DNA of 64,000 bases, from contig NZ_JABBPK010000001.1 in assembly GCF_012933555.1 (NCBI RefSeq), positions 4,628,001-4,692,000 of the forward strand, written 5' to 3'. The stretch is from Niallia alba. Lineage in GTDB: Bacteria; Bacillota; Bacilli; Bacillales; Cytobacillaceae. Under the pieces are notes generated by a model. It had not been told where the DNA came from, ran no database searches, and saw nothing but the letters and a program-made list of their open reading frames with translations. This document shows positions 34,608-45,018 of the stretch, in pieces; position 1 is the stretch's first letter, and each line of letters starts with the position of its first letter. Both the position numbers and the translations under genes were made by a program.

Positions 34608-35735
34608 GTGGGACGACATTCGAAGAAGTTAATAGTGGTTGATGCGGTAAAGGATTGGGTGATGGATGGAAGAGTGAAGCCAGGAGAGCGATTTTATTCA
34701 GAGTATGAACTGGCGAAATTATTTGATGTGAGTAGGCATACGGTTCGTCTAGCGATGAGAGAGCTGGTTCATGAGGGGTGGCTTTATCGGGAGCAAGGTG
34801 TTGGCACTTTTTGCGGCGAGCCTTTTGCTAGTAAGAAAGGCGATAGCAAAACAAATGGGAAAAATATAGGGGTGATGATGACTTATCTTTCCGATTATAT
34901 TTTTCCATCGATTATTCGCGGAATGGAGACCTATTTGACGGATAGAGGTTATTCTTTAACATTAGTCTGTACGGAAAATGACCATGCGAAAGAACGGCTA
35001 TGTCTCCGCAATTTGCTTGATTTGAACATGGATGGCTTTATTTTGGAGCCTACTAAAAGCAGTCAATTTAATCCTAATATGGACTGTTATCTTGAACTGG
35101 AAGAGCGTAATATTCCGTATTTAATGATTAATCAGTTCTATTCTCAGCTTTCTCCCTTCCATTTAAAAATAGATGATGTCAAAGGGGGATATATGGCGAC
35201 AGATCATCTGATTCAGCTTGGTCATGAACAAATTCTAGGAATCTTTAAGTCTGATGATTTGCAAGGTGTTCATCGTATGCAAGGCTTTTTGCAGGCAATG
35301 CGAAGCGGAAAACGTCCAATTAGTCCAGAGCATGTCGTAACCTTTACAACCGAACAATTAAATGACGATTTTACAGAAAAACTTTTGAATACGCTTACAA
35401 ACAAAAACACAATGCCAACTGCGATTGTTTGTTACAATGATTTTATCGCAATGTCAGTACATAAAGTTTTAGAAAAATTACAATTGTCCGTACCAGAGGA
35501 TGTCTCTCTCATCGGATTTGATGATGTTAAACCAGCTGGATCAACAAAGATACCATTAACAACCATTGCCCATCCGAAAAGCCGTATGGGGGTTGATGCT
35601 GCTAAATGGATTATTGCAGCAGTAGAAGGAAAAGAACTTAATCTATCAAACGAGCCTCCTATTATTTATGAACCAGAACTAGTGATACGTTCGTCAACGG
35701 ACGTCGTAAAAAAGAACAGATCCGCCGTGTCCTAA
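34608..35735 (+). CDS. AraR-like GntR/LacI hybrid regulator
   Basis: A 375-residue repressor with a GntR winged helix (about 5-75; SEYELAKLFDVSRHTVRLAMRELVHEG, then GVGTF) joined to a LacI-type sugar-binding domain (NIGVMMTYLSDYIFPSIIRG, VICYNDFIAMSV, SLIGFDDVKPAGSTKIPLTTI). This fusion is typical of Bacillus AraR (362 residues). I chose the GTG at 34608, eight bases after AAAGGGGGG; the ATG at 34566 lies too far upstream. It sits between the mannan and arabinan operons, either of which it could control. AraR identity is by architecture only. Confidence 0.88.
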   Translation: MGRHSKKLIVVDAVKDWVMDGRVKPGERFYSEYELAKLFDVSRHTVRLAMRELVHEGWLYREQGVGTFCGEPFASKKGDSKTNGKNIGVMMTYLSDYIFPSIIRGMETYLTDRGYSLTLVCTENDHAKERLCLRNLLDLNMDGFILEPTKSSQFNPNMDCYLELEERNIPYLMINQFYSQLSPFHLKIDDVKGGYMATDHLIQLGHEQILGIFKSDDLQGVHRMQGFLQAMRSGKRPISPEHVVTFTTEQLNDDFTEKLLNTLTNKNTMPTAIVCYNDFIAMSVHKVLEKLQLSVPEDVSLIGFDDVKPAGSTKIPLTTIAHPKSRMGVDAAKWIIAAVEGKELNLSNEPPIIYEPELVIRSSTDVVKKNRSAVS

Positions 35736-35750
35736 CACACGCGGATCTGT
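35716..35750 (+). terminator. Hairpin overlapping the end of the AraR-like gene
   Basis: ACAGATCCGC with GTGT pairs with ACAC and GCGGATCTGT. The stop codon lies in the loop. No T tract follows, so it may be a weak terminator or a 3' stabilising stem. Confidence 0.55.
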
Positions 35751-35805
35751 CATCCTATAAAGACAACTAACCATCGATTTATATGTAAAAAATACAGAGG
35801 ATGCA

Positions 35806-35877
35806 ATGGTCAAAGTGAAAGAATTTTGGCAAAAGAAGAGTCGAACTGCGCTGAAGAATGAAGCAAAAGAGCTCTAG
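35806..35877 (+). other. Possible 23-codon frame
   Basis: A frame of 23 codons beginning MVKVKEFWQK and ending KNEAKEL follows AGAGG at five bases. It lies between the two hairpins after the AraR-like gene. It may be a remnant or chance; no family is recognised. Confidence 0.2.
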
Positions 35878-35893
35878 TAGTATTTTACTTAAG

Positions 35894-35939
35894 AAAAAGG
35901 CTGTAGTGTTTGTTTTTCGAACAACACTACAGCCTTTTT
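35894..35939 (+). terminator. Strong bidirectional terminator
   Basis: AAAAAGGCTGTAGTGTT pairs perfectly with AACACTACAGCCTTTTT, with T and A tracts on both sides, between the AraR-like gene and the convergent GH51 gene. Confidence 0.9.
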
Positions 35940-36014
35940 GATGTTTGGTGGTGGTGGGAATGATGAAAATTCTATTTTAGCCGAGCCAGAGTCACTTTAA
36001 TTGGAACGAAAATG

Positions 36015-36365
36015 TTGGATATCAGCCAAAGTTTTATTTTTTCAGCTAAACTTCAGCTCATATCAGCCAATCTTTTGTTTTTTCAGCTAAACTTCAGCTC
36101 ATATCAGCCAATCTTTCGTTTTTTCAGCCAAACTTCAACTCTTATCAGCCAAACTTTTGTTTTTTCAGCTAAACCCATCACGATATCAGCCAATCTTTCG
36201 CTTTTTCAGCCAAACCCATCACGATATCAGCCAATCTTTCGCTTTTTCAGCCAATCCCATCACGATATCAGCCAATCTTTCGTTTTTTCAGCCAAACCCA
36301 TCACGATATCAGCCAATCTTTCGCTTTTTCAGCCAAACCCATCACGATATCAGCCAATCTCCTCC
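36015..36365. repeat. 41-bp tandem array, TTGGCTGA family (reverse)
   Basis: About eight units of 41 bp. CAGCCAA or CAGCTAA cores alternate at 20 and 21 bp (36023, 36043, 36064, 36084, 36105 and onward), one flanked by ATATCAGCC and the other by TTTTTCAGCC. This is the reverse-complement orientation of the array at 1-232. It ends just before the GH51 stop codon. The flanking bases 35940-36014 hold nothing else. Confidence 0.92.
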
Positions 36366-36373
36366 TCCCCCCA

Positions 36374-38790
<2,417 letters not shown>

Positions 38791-39720
38791 CTACTGTTCC
38801 TCCTTTCTGAACATCCCAAAGAACTTTAATTGAATAAAGGTAATGATAAAAGTGATCACCAATAATGTAATGCCCACCGCAGAGCCAAATCCTAAGTTAT
38901 TTTGTTCAATTCCCTTCTGATAAAGATAGCCAACGATTGTTAAACCAATATTATTGGGGGAGCGATTGCTTCCATATAACATATAGCTTTCTGCAAACAT
39001 GGAAAGTCCACCATAAATACTAATCGTAAAAACATAAATAGATATTGGCTTTAATAGAGGTAGGGTAATATGTGTGAATTTCTTCCAAGTAGATGCTCCA
39101 TCTACTTCTGCTGATTCGTAAAGTTCTTTTGGAATATTTTGCAGACCTGCTAAGAAATAAAGAATATTGATCCCCATCCACTTCCATGTAGCAAGCACAA
39201 CAAGCACAAACATACTTGTTCCAGCATAATTAAGCCAAGCTCTTGGCTCTAATCCAAAAGTAGAAAGAATGGAGTTTAATAGTGCTCCATCTTGGCCTCC
39301 AAAAATGAGACGAAAGATAATTCCAGCTACTACGACAGAGGTTAGCGCTGGTATAAATGTGACGGATCGGAAAAAATTTTTCGCAAACATTAATTTTGAG
39401 TTTAGTAGTACTGCCAATATCAATGGCAATGGGATAAGAATACAAAGAGTCAATAACGTATATATCGCGCTATTTTTTATTGCTGTTAGAAAGGTAGAAT
39501 TCCATAACCCTGCATAGTTTTCTATACCGATGAAAGTAGTTTGGCCTGGCAATACTTCTTGGAAACTCATAATAAAAGTAGATACTACCGGGTAGGCAAA
39601 AAAGATAGCAAAAGAAATAATAAAAGGTAGAACAAAAAAATATGGAGCTGCTTTTTGTGAATATAATAGATTAGTACGTCTCTTTTTCCCAAGCTGCTTT
39701 CCTATACTTCCCTTATCCAT
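38791..39720 (-). CDS. ABC permease, AraP-like
   Basis: A 309-residue MalF-type permease with a basic N-terminal tail, six predicted helices and the EAA loop LYESAEVDGASTWKKFTHITLPLLKP. It is tightly coupled to the AraQ-like gene downstream and 66 bp after the binding-protein gene. AGGAGG lies before the ATG. Substrate assignment to arabino-oligosaccharides rests on its neighbours. Confidence 0.92.
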   Translation of the reverse strand: MDKGSIGKQLGKKRRTNLLYSQKAAPYFFVLPFIISFAIFFAYPVVSTFIMSFQEVLPGQTTFIGIENYAGLWNSTFLTAIKNSAIYTLLTLCILIPLPLILAVLLNSKLMFAKNFFRSVTFIPALTSVVVAGIIFRLIFGGQDGALLNSILSTFGLEPRAWLNYAGTSMFVLVVLATWKWMGINILYFLAGLQNIPKELYESAEVDGASTWKKFTHITLPLLKPISIYVFTISIYGGLSMFAESYMLYGSNRSPNNIGLTIVGYLYQKGIEQNNLGFGSAVGITLLVITFIITFIQLKFFGMFRKEEQ

Positions 39721-39786
39721 GTACCCTCCTCCTATCTTTTTTTATAGGGAGTATTCAACAATCAAACACCCCCTCATTTGTAAAAT

Positions 39787-41088
39787 TTATTCTAATTCCT
39801 TCTGGGCCTCTTCTAGAACTTGCTGCGGATCCTTCCTATCAATCAGTGTTTGAAAGAGTATTGTTGTTTTAACCGCATTTGAAACGTCTGGTGTTTTTTC
39901 ACCAATATTTACTCCTTCGATTTCATCTTCTACCTCAAGTAATGTATCAAAAATATTCGGGCCAAAATATTCAGTAAACTGGTTGGATTCCTTCAACTCT
40001 GGTAATTCCCAAACGTCTGTGCGAATAGGATCAAATCCTAATAACTGCCAAATCTTGATATTCCCTTCTTTTGATAGCTTTGCATAGGCGAGGAATTTTT
40101 TCGCAAACTCAGGATGTTCTGATTGATTGGTTACTACTGTCCCTGTTCCACCCATTCCGGCTGATCTTGGAGAGCCTTCTTTCCATGATGGCATTGGTCT
40201 AATGATTATTTTCCCTTTCAAATCTGGCATATAATCTGTGAATCTTCCCATATACCACATTGGCATCCAAACAGAAGCAGCACCTCCATTATTCATAAAG
40301 CCATAATACTCTTCAGCATGGTGATCATTACCGGGTGCTGGAATAGCAATACCTTCTTTTACTAATTCTTGCTGGTATTTTAATACGTCGACAATGCGCG
40401 GATCAGTTAGATTGACGTTACCATTATGGTCTAATAAATCATCATTTCCCTCTAGTTGAGCAACCTGTGGCCAAAAGGACCATTGATCCTCCACATCAAG
40501 TGTTGTCATTGGTATACCTGTTTTCTCCACAACCATTTTTCCTGCTTCTTTAAAATCTTCCCATGTGACGATATCATCTGGATTTACACCGGCTTTATCC
40601 ATTATTTCTTTGTTATAATAAATAACAGCTGCCCCAACATGAAAGTCTATTCCATAGGTGACTCCATCCTTCGAATAAATATCTAGTCTAGATTGCACGA
40701 CATTTTCTCTTTCTGGATCGACCACATCATCCAATGGCAAAATCTGAGGTGTTCCTTTTAAAAAGTTACCAAATTTACTAATTTCTATATCGGAAATATC
40801 TGGAGCCCCTTTTCCTGATTGCAAGGCGACAAGTAATTTATTATGCAAGTCTTCATATGGATACGTATTTACCTTAATGCTGATTTGATCGTCTGGATTT
40901 TCTTCATTCCACATTTCCGCCATTTTTTCATAATACTGTCCATGCAATTCATTAAAGGTCCATAATTCTACTTTTGTCCCCTTTCCCTCATTGGAGTAGC
41001 CTGAGTTAGAACTATCCTTATTACAGCCAGCTAAAAATACGGAGAATACAAGCAGCATGACAAGAAAAGCAAACATACTCTTTTTCAT
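39787..41088 (-). CDS. Arabino-oligosaccharide-binding lipoprotein, AraN-like
   Basis: A 433-residue solute-binding protein with a lipoprotein signal peptide (lipobox LAGC, cysteine near residue 22) and the family 1 extracellular fold (KVELWTFNELHGQYYEKMAEMW in two strands and helices, WEDFKEAGKMVVEKTG). It is first in the AraN-AraP-AraQ-AbfA-like operon. A one-mismatch cre site lies about 140 bp upstream. Substrate is inferred from the GH51 partner. Confidence 0.9.
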   Translation of the reverse strand: MKKSMFAFLVMLLVFSVFLAGCNKDSSNSGYSNEGKGTKVELWTFNELHGQYYEKMAEMWNEENPDDQISIKVNTYPYEDLHNKLLVALQSGKGAPDISDIEISKFGNFLKGTPQILPLDDVVDPERENVVQSRLDIYSKDGVTYGIDFHVGAAVIYYNKEIMDKAGVNPDDIVTWEDFKEAGKMVVEKTGIPMTTLDVEDQWSFWPQVAQLEGNDDLLDHNGNVNLTDPRIVDVLKYQQELVKEGIAIPAPGNDHHAEEYYGFMNNGGAASVWMPMWYMGRFTDYMPDLKGKIIIRPMPSWKEGSPRSAGMGGTGTVVTNQSEHPEFAKKFLAYAKLSKEGNIKIWQLLGFDPIRTDVWELPELKESNQFTEYFGPNIFDTLLEVEDEIEGVNIGEKTPDVSNAVKTTILFQTLIDRKDPQQVLEEAQKELE

Positions 41089-41477
41089 TTTTTATCCCCT
41101 CTTAGTTTGTTTTTATGCTAACCCTTATTAGGATTTAAGCCATGGCTAAAAGCTGTTCTTTATTTTAGATTTGTTTAAATTGATTTACATGTTTACATAG
41201 TATTAACTAAATTAAAGTTTAATGAATACGTTTTCATTTTTCGTTCGATTGGCATAGAATTTATGTAATATTTTCATATTCTTCTTCATCCAACGTCTAT
41301 TCCTAGTTCCATAAGCTTGACCCTTTTCTTCATTTTTAAAAAATAGCTGTTCTTCTAAGTCAAAAGAACGAATTTATCTTTTTCCTTCTTTTTAATAAAA
41401 CCTAAAACATATGATTTAAAAAGAGGTTAATCCTTTTAAATCTAGCAAACTTCAAAATATAAAGGAGGTCATTTACA
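41089..41477. other. Divergent control region, arabinan operon and YesL gene
   Basis: A 389-bp AT-rich gap. It holds a cre-like site (41223-41236), a tandem TTTACATG/TTTACATA motif (41183-41199), and an AGCCATGGCT palindrome near 41139. The last two are candidate regulator sites. No coding frame is evident. Confidence 0.4.
41223..41236 (-). promoter_or_regulatory. Candidate cre site (CcpA)
   Basis: TGAATACGTTTTCA matches the CcpA consensus with one mismatch, upstream of the AraN-like gene. Confidence 0.6.
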
Positions 41478-42053
41478 ATGTTTACTAATCCTCTTATTAA
41501 TAAAATCTACTCCCTTTCCAATTGGATAGTAAAAATATGCTATGTGAACCTATTATGGGGGATCTTTATGCTAGTGGGATTGATTGTATTTGGGTTTTTC
41601 CCCGCTACGGTTGCGCTGTTTACTGTTTGTCGGAAGTGGATGTTGGGGGATCGCGATATCTCTATTTTTTCAACCTTTTGGAGTGCGTATAAAAAGGAAT
41701 TTATCCTGAGCAACCTTTTAGGAGCTCTTCTGCTTTTTATCGGGCTTGTCCTATATGCTGATTTACTAATGATTCAACAAACTACTATTATCGTTCTACA
41801 TTATTTGTATGTCCCGCTCCTTCTTATTTGTGGGTTATACCTATCTACTATCCTTTCTTTTTTTCCAATGTACGTTCATTATGATACTAAAGGGTTCCAG
41901 CTGATTAAAAATGCCTTTCTTATTGGCTTCATTGCACCTATCTCTTTTGTGAAGCATATCATCGGTCTTGGAATCATTAGCTATTTATTCATTACATTTC
42001 CTGGATCTGTTCTTCTCTTTGGCGGATGTATCCCAGCCCTTTACATGATGTGA
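41478..42053 (+). CDS. YesL-family (DUF624) membrane protein
   Basis: A 191-residue protein with five hydrophobic segments and the YesL/DUF624 pattern: NLLWGIFMLVGLIVFGFFPATVALFTVCRKW in the first two helices and DRDISIFSTFWSAYKKEF in the loop. These proteins accompany sugar ABC transporters and glycosidases in Firmicutes; their function is not known. AAAGGAGGTC precedes the ATG. It is divergent from the arabinan operon and followed by an ArsR-type regulator. Confidence 0.9.
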   Translation: MFTNPLINKIYSLSNWIVKICYVNLLWGIFMLVGLIVFGFFPATVALFTVCRKWMLGDRDISIFSTFWSAYKKEFILSNLLGALLLFIGLVLYADLLMIQQTTIIVLHYLYVPLLLICGLYLSTILSFFPMYVHYDTKGFQLIKNAFLIGFIAPISFVKHIIGLGIISYLFITFPGSVLLFGGCIPALYMM

Positions 42054-42125
42054 GTTGCCAACTCGGCCTTTACACAATACGAAAGGAAAAGAGCTATTCA
42101 ACAACAAACTTAAGGATGTGATGTC

Positions 42126-43037
42126 ATGATACATATTAAAGATTTACGTTCTGGTATTCCTATTTTCAAGGCATTAAGCTCTGAAATACGGGTTGAAATC
42201 CTTTCATTACTCACGAAAAATGGAAGTCTTAATTTAAATGAGATTGCTCAAAAATTAAACTTGTCCAATGGGGCTGTAACCATGCACATTAAAAAACTAG
42301 AAGAGAGCGGAATAATCGATGTATCAACGGCTGTTGGCAAACATGGTATTCAAAAAATTTGCTATTTAAATGAGAATCTACTTACAGTTGAGCTGCAAAA
42401 CAATAAAAGTGAAAATTATTATGAATATGAAATAAAGGTGGGGCATTATTGCGATTATTTGGCGGAAGCAACATGTGGACTTGCTACAAAGGACAGCATT
42501 ATTGGAGAATTTGATGATCCTCGCTATTTCGCAGATCCAGAACATATAAAAGCAGGCATCGTATGGTTAACGAAAGGCTTCTTAGAATACCGCATCCCCA
42601 ATTACTTAAAAAAAAATCAAGACTTTAAGGAAATCCAATTCATTTTTGAAATAGGCTCAGAGGCACCTTATTATAATAACAATTGGCCTTCTGACATCGT
42701 TTTTTCCTTAAATAATAAGGAGCTAGGGAAATGGACGTCGCCTGGAGACTTTGGGGGAGAAAAAGGAGTCTGTACTCCTGCATGGTGGCCACCCCATTTA
42801 AACCAATATGGCTTACTAAAATTATTGCGCATCAATGAACACGGCACCTTTATCGATGGCTGCCGCATCTCCAATGTCACCATTTCCGATATTATATTAG
42901 ATCAAAAATCAGACATTAAATTCCGCTTAGCAGTAGCCGATCAAGGAAACATCGGCGGACTTACCCTATACGGAAAAAACTTCGGCAATTACAATCAAGA
43001 CATCATTGCGCGAATTATGTATGAGATTGTGAGCTGA
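42126..43037 (+). CDS. ArsR-type regulator with long C-terminal domain
   Basis: A 303-residue protein. Residues 10-85 form a winged helix of the ArsR type (FKALSSEIRVEILSLLTKNGSLNLNEIAQKL, then SNGAVTMHIKKLEESGII). The remaining 215 residues are a beta-rich domain (YEYEIKVGHYCDYLAEATCGLA, FGGEKGVCTPAWWPPHLNQYG) with several aromatic residues and no metal motif. Similar regulators occur beside GH51 and related genes in Bacillus, where a sugar ligand is plausible. It probably controls the divergent arabinan operon. No established name is known to me. Confidence 0.8.
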   Translation: MIHIKDLRSGIPIFKALSSEIRVEILSLLTKNGSLNLNEIAQKLNLSNGAVTMHIKKLEESGIIDVSTAVGKHGIQKICYLNENLLTVELQNNKSENYYEYEIKVGHYCDYLAEATCGLATKDSIIGEFDDPRYFADPEHIKAGIVWLTKGFLEYRIPNYLKKNQDFKEIQFIFEIGSEAPYYNNNWPSDIVFSLNNKELGKWTSPGDFGGEKGVCTPAWWPPHLNQYGLLKLLRINEHGTFIDGCRISNVTISDIILDQKSDIKFRLAVADQGNIGGLTLYGKNFGNYNQDIIARIMYEIVS

Positions 43038-43106
43038 TTAGAAGATTAGTGAGCCCTAGTACGAGACTCCTAGAATGAAATTAACCTACCAGTTGAAAAG
43101 TACGTT

Positions 43107-43157
43107 AAAAAAAACACCTCTCAAATGCAGATAACTCTACATTCAAAAGGTGTTTTT
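43107..43157 (-). terminator. Terminator of gtaB
   Basis: On the minus strand AAAACACCT with TGAATGTAG pairs with CTGCATTTGA and AGGTGTTTTTTTT, directly after the stop codon. A tract on the other side makes it potentially bidirectional. Confidence 0.85.
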
Positions 43158-43159
43158 TA

Positions 43160-44056
43160 TTACAATACTTTGATTTTATCTAAATCAGCTTTATCAAGTA
43201 CTGTCTTCATATATTCCATAATTTCTTCTCGCATTTCATCGCGTTGTAATGCGAATTCTAATGTTGTTTTAACGAATCCTAACGTTTCACCAACATCATA
43301 GCGGTCACCTTCAAAATCGTAAGCGAAAACGCGTTGAATTTGGTTTAATTGTTGGATAGCATCTGTTAATTGGATTTCTCCGCCTGCACCTGTTTGTTGA
43401 TTTTCCAAGTACATGAAGATTTCTGGTGTTAACACGTAGCGACCCATGATTGCTAGATTAGAAGGTGCTGTTCCAGGAGCTGGTTTTTCAATAAAATTAT
43501 TTACCTGGTATCTTCTTCCTTCGCTTTCACCTGGATCTACAATTCCGTAACGGTGTGTTTCATTATCTGGTACAGTTTGAACACCAATAACAGAAGCATG
43601 CGTTTCTTCATATTGGTCAATTAATTGTTTCAGGCATGGTGTATCGCTTTGTACGATATCGTCGCCAAGTAGAACAGCAAATGGCTCATCACCAATAAAG
43701 CTTTTCGCACACCAAACAGCATGTCCTAAACCTTTTGGCTCTTTTTGTCTAATATAATGAATATCTGCAAGATTTGAGGAATATTGAACTTTTTCAAGTA
43801 ATTCAAATTTCTCTTTATCACGTAGATTCTGTTCTAATTCATGTGCGTAATCGAAGTGATCTTCAATCGCTCTCTTGCCCTTACCAGTAACGATAATAAT
43901 ATCTTCAATACCAGAAGCAATTGCTTCTTCTACGATATATTGAATAGTAGGCTTATCGACAATTGGTAACATTTCTTTCGGCATTGCTTTCGTTGCTGGC
44001 AAAAATCTAGTTCCTAGACCAGCGGCTGGTATGATCGCTTTTCTTACTTTTTTCAA
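43160..44056 (-). CDS. gtaB: UTP-glucose-1-phosphate uridylyltransferase
   Basis: A 298-residue enzyme making UDP-glucose from UTP and glucose 1-phosphate, for teichoic acid glucosylation, glycolipids and polysaccharide. It is a full-length Gta[36 protein letters not shown] appears near the N-terminus in the nucleotide-binding loop, followed by LGDDIVQSD and [10 protein letters not shown] chose TTG at 44056, eight bases after AAAGGAGG, because the protein then begins as in Bacillus GtaB; the upstream ATG at 44077 overlaps the ribosome binding site. It forms a single-gene unit. Confidence 0.97.
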   Translation of the reverse strand: MKKVRKAIIPAAGLGTRFLPATKAMPKEMLPIVDKPTIQYIVEEAIASGIEDIIIVTGKGKRAIEDHFDYAHELEQNLRDKEKFELLEKVQYSSNLADIHYIRQKEPKGLGHAVWCAKSFIGDEPFAVLLGDDIVQSDTPCLKQLIDQYEETHASVIGVQTVPDNETHRYGIVDPGESEGRRYQVNNFIEKPAPGTAPSNLAIMGRYVLTPEIFMYLENQQTGAGGEIQLTDAIQQLNQIQRVFAYDFEGDRYDVGETLGFVKTTLEFALQRDEMREEIMEYMKTVLDKADLDKIKVL

Positions 44057-44077
44057 CTTATTTCCTCCTTTAGACAA

Positions 44078-44368
44078 TTAACTTTATAATTATACCATTT
44101 TTTTGCTAAAAAGGGTTTTAAATACGAATTTCTTCTTTGTAAATTATTAGCAATGCTTAAAAATTTGTTCTATATAATATATATATAAAACAAAACAAGT
44201 ATTAAAATGTTCTTAATAACGCACAACTATCATACCACTTTCTAGCATTTTTGAAAATAGTTTTATATGTATTTGTTAATAAACTTATCACTTTTTACAA
44301 TTTTTTGTCAAATGTCCTTTTAACCATTTTAAGAATTGAATATTCAGAAAACTTGTTATTTTAGCATA
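44078..44368. other. AT-rich intergenic region
   Basis: About 290 bp of strongly AT-rich DNA with a TATATATATA run near 44180, upstream of gtaB. It must contain the gtaB promoter, but no box stands out and no frame looks coding. Confidence 0.4.
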
Positions 44369-44370
44369 CA

Positions 44371-44400
44371 AAAAAGAGCTGTAATGACAACCCTTTTTTT
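44371..44400 (-). terminator. Terminator after the YdhK-like gene
   Basis: AAGGGTTGT and ACAGCTCTT pair with G-U pairs on the minus strand and are followed by TTTTTTG. Confidence 0.55.
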
Positions 44401-44406
44401 TCTACA

Positions 44407-44961
44407 TTATTCGGGATAAACTTCTTTCTCTGTAACCCATTTGTGATTGGTTACCATTTCGCCACCTGTTGTTGGCTGGTAGTCTACCATATATACAGTT
44501 GTGTTCTCAGCAGATTCGATTATAGCCTTCGCGCCTTTCATTCCTTCCATATGATCTGCTTCTAGGGTAACCTCTGTTCCCTTCTCAAGCATTTCACTTC
44601 CAGCATCCTTTATTTCATCTTGGATAACCCATTTATGATGCTTGATCGGTTCTCCTCCTGTTGTTGGAGTGTAAGTAACCTGATAAGCAATCGTATCAAA
44701 TGCATTTAACACCGTTGCTTCTGCACGATCCATCCCTTCCATGTGATCTGCTTTTAAAACCACCTGACTACCTTCTTTATATGTTGGATCCGCTGCCGGT
44801 TCTAAACCTTCGGGAATATCTGGTGAGCCAGTTTCTTGGTGCCCATGCTCGGATTGGTTTGACTGCGTTTGATTGTCGCTATTTTTTTCACCGGAGGAAC
44901 AGCCATAAAACAATAACAATACGGTAAAAATTGCAGCGATATAAACATGTCTACTTTTCAT
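44407..44961 (-). CDS. ydhK: YdhK-family (DUF1541) lipoprotein
   Basis: A 184-residue lipoprotein with signal peptide and lipobox near FYGCSS (cysteine at 21). A Ser/Gln/His-rich linker is followed by two tandem DUF1541 repeats: YKEGSQVVLKADHMEGM to HHKWVIQDEI, and LEKGTEVTLEADHMEGM to NHKWVTEKEV. The whole-length match to Bacillus YdhK is clear. The function is unknown; the family is often near metal or copper genes. AGGAGG precedes the ATG. It lies 57 bp from the kinase gene on the same strand. Confidence 0.92.
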   Translation of the reverse strand: MKSRHVYIAAIFTVLLLFYGCSSGEKNSDNQTQSNQSEHGHQETGSPDIPEGLEPAADPTYKEGSQVVLKADHMEGMDRAEATVLNAFDTIAYQVTYTPTTGGEPIKHHKWVIQDEIKDAGSEMLEKGTEVTLEADHMEGMKGAKAIIESAENTTVYMVDYQPTTGGEMVTNHKWVTEKEVYPE

Positions 44962-45018
44962 TCTATTACCTCCTCTATTATGAATTCTTTCACTAAAGAG
45001 GAAATTTTAAACATTGGT

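Noticed and set aside
44078-44368. Possible small RNA or origin-like AT-rich block
   Set aside because: Only base composition is unusual; no DnaA boxes, promoter or terminator arrangement could be shown.
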